This document shows, in pieces, positions 4,725 through 6,913 of a stretch of 6,913 bases of DNA (position 1 is its first letter; every line of letters starts with the position of its first letter). The position numbers and the translations under genes are program-made. The stretch lies in the NCBI GenBank assembly GCA_902766515.1, contig CACXEB010000130.1:1-6913 (forward strand). The letters run 5' to 3'. Under the pieces are notes generated by a model. It was not told the origin of the DNA. It saw nothing but the letters and a program-made list of their open reading frames with translations, and made no database searches. This DNA comes from an uncultured Eubacteriales bacterium (GTDB lineage: Bacteria > Bacillota_A > Clostridia > Christensenellales > Aristaeellaceae).

Positions 4725-6245
4725 TCATTTCTGGGCCAGGCTCTTGCGGTACTCGGTCGGGGTCATGTGCTCCAGGCGCTTGAACGTGTTGTAGAAGGAC
4801 ACGTAATTGCTGTACCCGATGGCGGAGGCGACCTCCTCCACCAGGATCCGCGGGTCGGCGAGCATCCCGCGGGCGATCTCCATCTTGGCGTTCAGCACGT
4901 GCTCGTGGAAAGTCGTGCCCGTCTCGCGGCGGATCAGGGCGGAAAGATAGGTGCTGCTGACGAAGAATTTATCGGCCACTTCGTTGAGGCCGAGCTTTTC
5001 CGCGCCGTGGAGGCGGATGTATTCCAGCACGTTGCTGGTGAGGAGGGAGCAGCGGGCCTTTTCCTGCTCCTGCGCCTGCCGGAGCGTGGCGCTGACCGCG
5101 GTCAGGCAGCTGGCTACGTCCTTCTCCCCGGTGACGAACCAGGAGGCGGACAGGGCCTTCTCCACAGCGCCGCCGTGGGTGACGGGAAACTTGCGGATCA
5201 GAAGCATGGCGTACAGGGACACCAGCGCCCGCAGCTGGCTGTACTGCTGGCCGCTGAGGGCGACCAGCGCGGCCGCCGCCTCCCGGGCCGCCGCGTCGGA
5301 CAGGTCGCTTTTATCGATCAGCTCGTCGATCCTGACGCGCATGGCGGACAGGTGGCTGTCCTCCTCGCGGACGATCTCGTGGTAGAAGGCGCAGGCGCCC
5401 GGCGTGCTGTTCATCGCGCTCTCCCACAGCGCCTGGCGCGCCTGCTGGTAGGTCGAGCGGATCTGGTGGATGGAGGTGTTGAGCCGGCTGATGCCGATGT
5501 GGACGTTGACCGGCAGGATGCCGCTGAGCTCGCCGCACAGGGCGGCCGCCTCCCGCTGCCAGTCGCCATCGGCGCTGTCCCGCATGGCGTAGACGACGAC
5601 GGAGTCGTACAGCACGACCGACAGGGCCTTGGCCCCGGAGGCGCTGAGCCGCTCGTCCAGGCTGTCCAGCGTCTCCATGGGCAGCGCGCCGGCGTCCATC
5701 GGCTGGAGGATGATCACGTAATAGGCCTTGCTGACCAGCCCGGACTGCTCCAGCATGGTATGCACGGACTGGCCGACGTGCGACACGTTGGTCAGGAGGG
5801 ACAACAGCTGCGCCCGGGCCTGCGTGCGGTCGGCCTGCGCGATGATGGCCTCCTGCTTTTCGCTGACCTGCATCTGGCCCATGGCTTTCCGGACCGCGGC
5901 GATCAGCTCCTCGTTGCGGATCGGCTTCAGGATATAATCGAACACCGCCAGTTTGATGGCCTTGCTGGCGTACTGGAAATGATCGTAGCCGGTGATGATG
6001 ATGACCTTCATGGCGGGCAGCTTTTCCCGGACCGCTTCGATCATCGCCAGGCCGTCCCGGTTGGGCATGCGGATGTCCGTCAGCAGGATGTCCGGCTGCC
6101 GGTCCAGGATCAGCTGCTCGCCGCTCAGCCCGTCCGTCGCCGTGCCGCAGATCTCGCAGCCCAGGCCCGCCCAGTCGATGGTTTCCACCAGGGAACGTAT
6201 CACCAGGGCGTTGTCCTCCACGATCGCCACCTTTATCAGCCGCAT
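4725..6245 (-). CDS. Two-component response regulator with AraC-type DNA-binding domain (YesN family)
   Basis: A 506-residue cytosolic transcription factor. Residues 1-120 are a receiver domain: acidic pocket Glu10/Asp11 in IVEDN, phosphoacceptor Asp57 in LLTDIRMP, Thr85 in IIITGYDHF, and Lys107 in ILKPI. Residues from about 125 to 395 are a variable linker/dimerisation region typical of YesN-type proteins. Residues from about 401 to the end are an AraC/XylS double helix-turn-helix: LNEVADKFFVSSTYLSALIRR, then VEEVASAIGYSNYVSFYNTFKR ending in the MTPTEYRK signature. The start is set at MRLIKVAI because GGAGG lies 7 bases before it; an upstream in-frame ATG at 6275 would add ten residues and has no good site. 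YesN regulators are normally phosphorylated by a YesM-like membrane histidine kinase and activate sugar-uptake and catabolic genes. No kinase gene lies in the window. Likely targets are the adjacent sugar genes and itself (inference). Confidence 0.93.
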   Translation of the reverse strand: MRLIKVAIVEDNALVIRSLVETIDWAGLGCEICGTATDGLSGEQLILDRQPDILLTDIRMPNRDGLAMIEAVREKLPAMKVIIITGYDHFQYASKAIKLAVFDYILKPIRNEELIAAVRKAMGQMQVSEKQEAIIAQADRTQARAQLLSLLTNVSHVGQSVHTMLEQSGLVSKAYYVIILQPMDAGALPMETLDSLDERLSASGAKALSVVLYDSVVVYAMRDSADGDWQREAAALCGELSGILPVNVHIGISRLNTSIHQIRSTYQQARQALWESAMNSTPGACAFYHEIVREEDSHLSAMRVRIDELIDKSDLSDAAAREAAAALVALSGQQYSQLRALVSLYAMLLIRKFPVTHGGAVEKALSASWFVTGEKDVASCLTAVSATLRQAQEQEKARCSLLTSNVLEYIRLHGAEKLGLNEVADKFFVSSTYLSALIRRETGTTFHEHVLNAKMEIARGMLADPRILVEEVASAIGYSNYVSFYNTFKRLEHMTPTEYRKSLAQK

Positions 6246-6252
6246 CCCCGCG

Positions 6253-6257
6253 CCTCC
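6253..6257 (-). promoter_or_regulatory. Ribosome binding site that decides the response-regulator start
   Basis: GGAGG on the minus strand, 7 bases before the ATG at 6245-6243. It lies between the two possible in-frame ATGs, so it supports the shorter protein that begins with the canonical receiver strand. Confidence 0.8.
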
Positions 6258-6266
6258 AATGAAAAA

Positions 6267-6301
6267 ACATTTCAAAATTTATTAATTTATATCACATTTC
6301 A
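6267..6301. promoter_or_regulatory. Two 8-bp direct repeats over the regulator promoter
   Basis: ACATTTCA occurs at 6267-6274 and 6294-6301 on the plus strand, 27 bases start to start. One copy lies in the leader just after the predicted regulator transcription start, the other in the promoter spacer. AraC-type proteins often bind direct repeats, so autoregulation is possible, but the motif is short and AT-rich. Confidence 0.3.
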
Positions 6302-6314
6302 TGCAATTTGGCAA
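6286..6314 (-). promoter_or_regulatory. Predicted sigma-A promoter of the response-regulator gene
   Basis: On the minus strand TTGCCA (6314-6309) and TATAAA (6291-6286) are 17 bases apart, each matching the consensus at 5 of 6 positions. The -10 is preceded by TGA, giving an extended -10 element. The predicted start is near 6279, giving a leader of about 34 bases. Confidence 0.65.
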
Positions 6315-6320
6315 GGCGTC

Positions 6321-6349
6321 TTGACAGGCGGCCGGGGACGGCGTACATT
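6321..6349 (+). promoter_or_regulatory. Predicted sigma-A promoter of the NagB-like gene
   Basis: A perfect TTGACA (6321-6326) is followed after 17 bases by TACATT (6344-6349), which matches the -10 consensus at 4 of 6 positions. The predicted start near 6356 gives a leader of about 44 bases with AAAGGAGG. Its -35 lies only 6 bases from the -35 of the divergent regulator promoter. Confidence 0.6.
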
Positions 6350-6399
6350 GGAATCGCGTATCATACGGCAAAACTGAACAGAACAAAGGAGGACCGCGT

Positions 6400-6913
6400 A
6401 TGCTGGACTATCGGACGATTCCCGCTTCCGAGCTGGGCAAGGGAAGCAATATCCGGGTGGAGATCTGCGAGACCGAGGTGGACCTGTACTGGAAAATGGC
6501 CATCGAGGTGGCGGACCTGATCGAGGAAAACAACCAAAAGGGCGAGGAGACCGTCATGATCATCCCCTACGGCCCGCTGGGCCCCTACGCCCGGCTGGTC
6601 GACCAGATCAACCAGCGGCGCATCAGCCTCAAAAACTGCTGGTTCTTCAACATGGACGAATACCTGACGCCGGACCTGAAATGGCTGGACAAGTCCGATC
6701 CCCTTTCCTTCCGCGGCGGCATGGACCGCATCTTCTACAGCCGCATCGATCCGGAGCTCAACGTGCCGGAGGCGCAGCGGTTCTTCCCCGAGCCCGGGAA
6801 GGAAAACGTCATCTGGGACACCATCCAGGCGCACGGCAAGCTGGACATGTGCTGGGGCGGCGTGGGCATCACCGGCCACATCGCCTTCAATGAGCCCCCG
6901 GAACCGGGCGAAG
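6400..6913 (+). CDS. NagB-like sugar-phosphate isomerase/deaminase family protein, cut by the window edge
   Basis: The first 171 residues of a protein with the glucosamine-6-phosphate deaminase (NagB)/6-phosphogluconolactonase fold; full length would be about 270-300. FNMDEY (83-88) and GGVGITGHIAFNEP (153-166) match the two NagB active-site motifs, with Asp86, His160 and Glu165 in the places of E. coli Asp72, His143 and Glu148. Two changes stand out: the catalytic Asp141 of NagB is Thr158 here, and the phosphate loop LPTGGTP is replaced by IPYGPLGP (55-62). The ATG is preceded by AAAGGAGG (6385-6392) at 7 bases. It is transcribed divergently from the response regulator and may be the first gene of another operon. 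Deamination of glucosamine 6-phosphate should not be assumed; it may be a diverged isomerase or a binding protein. Confidence 0.85.
   Translation, partial: MLDYRTIPASELGKGSNIRVEICETEVDLYWKMAIEVADLIEENNQKGEETVMIIPYGPLGPYARLVDQINQRRISLKNCWFFNMDEYLTPDLKWLDKSDPLSFRGGMDRIFYSRIDPELNVPEAQRFFPEPGKENVIWDTIQAHGKLDMCWGGVGITGHIAFNEPPEPGE

Noticed and set aside
6246..6275. Ten-residue longer start for the response regulator (ATG at 6275)
   Set aside because: The ribosome binding site GGAGG falls downstream of that ATG and 7 bases before the ATG at 6245, and the receiver domain begins naturally with MRLIKVAIVEDN.
6400..6913. Calling the truncated gene nagB (glucosamine-6-phosphate deaminase)
   Set aside because: The catalytic Asp and the phosphate loop of NagB are both replaced, so only the family can be stated.
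1..6913. CRISPR array, insertion sequence, tRNA or phage signal
   Set aside because: No regularly spaced repeats, transposase motifs, terminal inverted repeats or cloverleaf folds were seen; the window is metabolic and regulatory genes with ordinary gaps.

Overview
The window looks like a carbohydrate-catabolism locus from a GC-rich member of the Bacillota, most likely an anaerobic Clostridia-type bacterium. The evidence is strong purine-rich ribosome binding sites (AGGAGG-like), sigma-A-type promoters in short AT-rich gaps between GC-rich genes, a YesN-type response regulator (a class very common in that phylum), and closely packed sugar-enzyme genes. The taxonomic call is inference; no rRNA or marker gene is present.

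Layout from left to right. Positions 1-265 hold no convincing gene but several GC-rich hairpins, including a probable terminator for a gene outside the left edge. Positions 3443 down to 266 (minus strand) form a three-gene operon: an L-fucose/L-arabinose-isomerase-like protein, a class II (zinc) ketose-bisphosphate-type aldolase, and a PfkB-family sugar kinase whose start overlaps the aldolase stop by 8 bases. Positions 3444-3653 contain the promoter of that operon, a pair of 13-bp direct repeats bracketing it, and an intrinsic terminator for the next gene. Positions 4643-3654 (minus) encode a YghZ/Gpr-like aldo/keto reductase with its own promoter and terminator. Positions 6245-4725 (minus) encode a two-component response regulator with an AraC-type DNA-binding domain. 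Positions 6246-6399 hold two back-to-back promoters. From 6400 to the right edge (plus) runs a truncated NagB-like gene (glucosamine-6-phosphate isomerase/deaminase fold).

Working model (inference): an aldose is isomerised to a ketose, phosphorylated at the distal end by the PfkB kinase, and split by the zinc aldolase to dihydroxyacetone phosphate plus a 3-carbon aldehyde. The aldo/keto reductase could remove that aldehyde. The response regulator probably senses the substrate through a membrane kinase not in this window. The substrate cannot be read from the sequence. An isomerase-kinase-aldolase trio of these families is also the plan of some sulfoquinovose (sulfo-EMP) pathways, but one recalled selectivity residue of the E. 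coli sulfofructose kinase is not matched here, so that is only a hypothesis. The most unusual protein features are the loss of a catalytic Asp and of the phosphate-binding loop in the NagB-like protein, and two unexpected arginines in the aldolase active-site loops.
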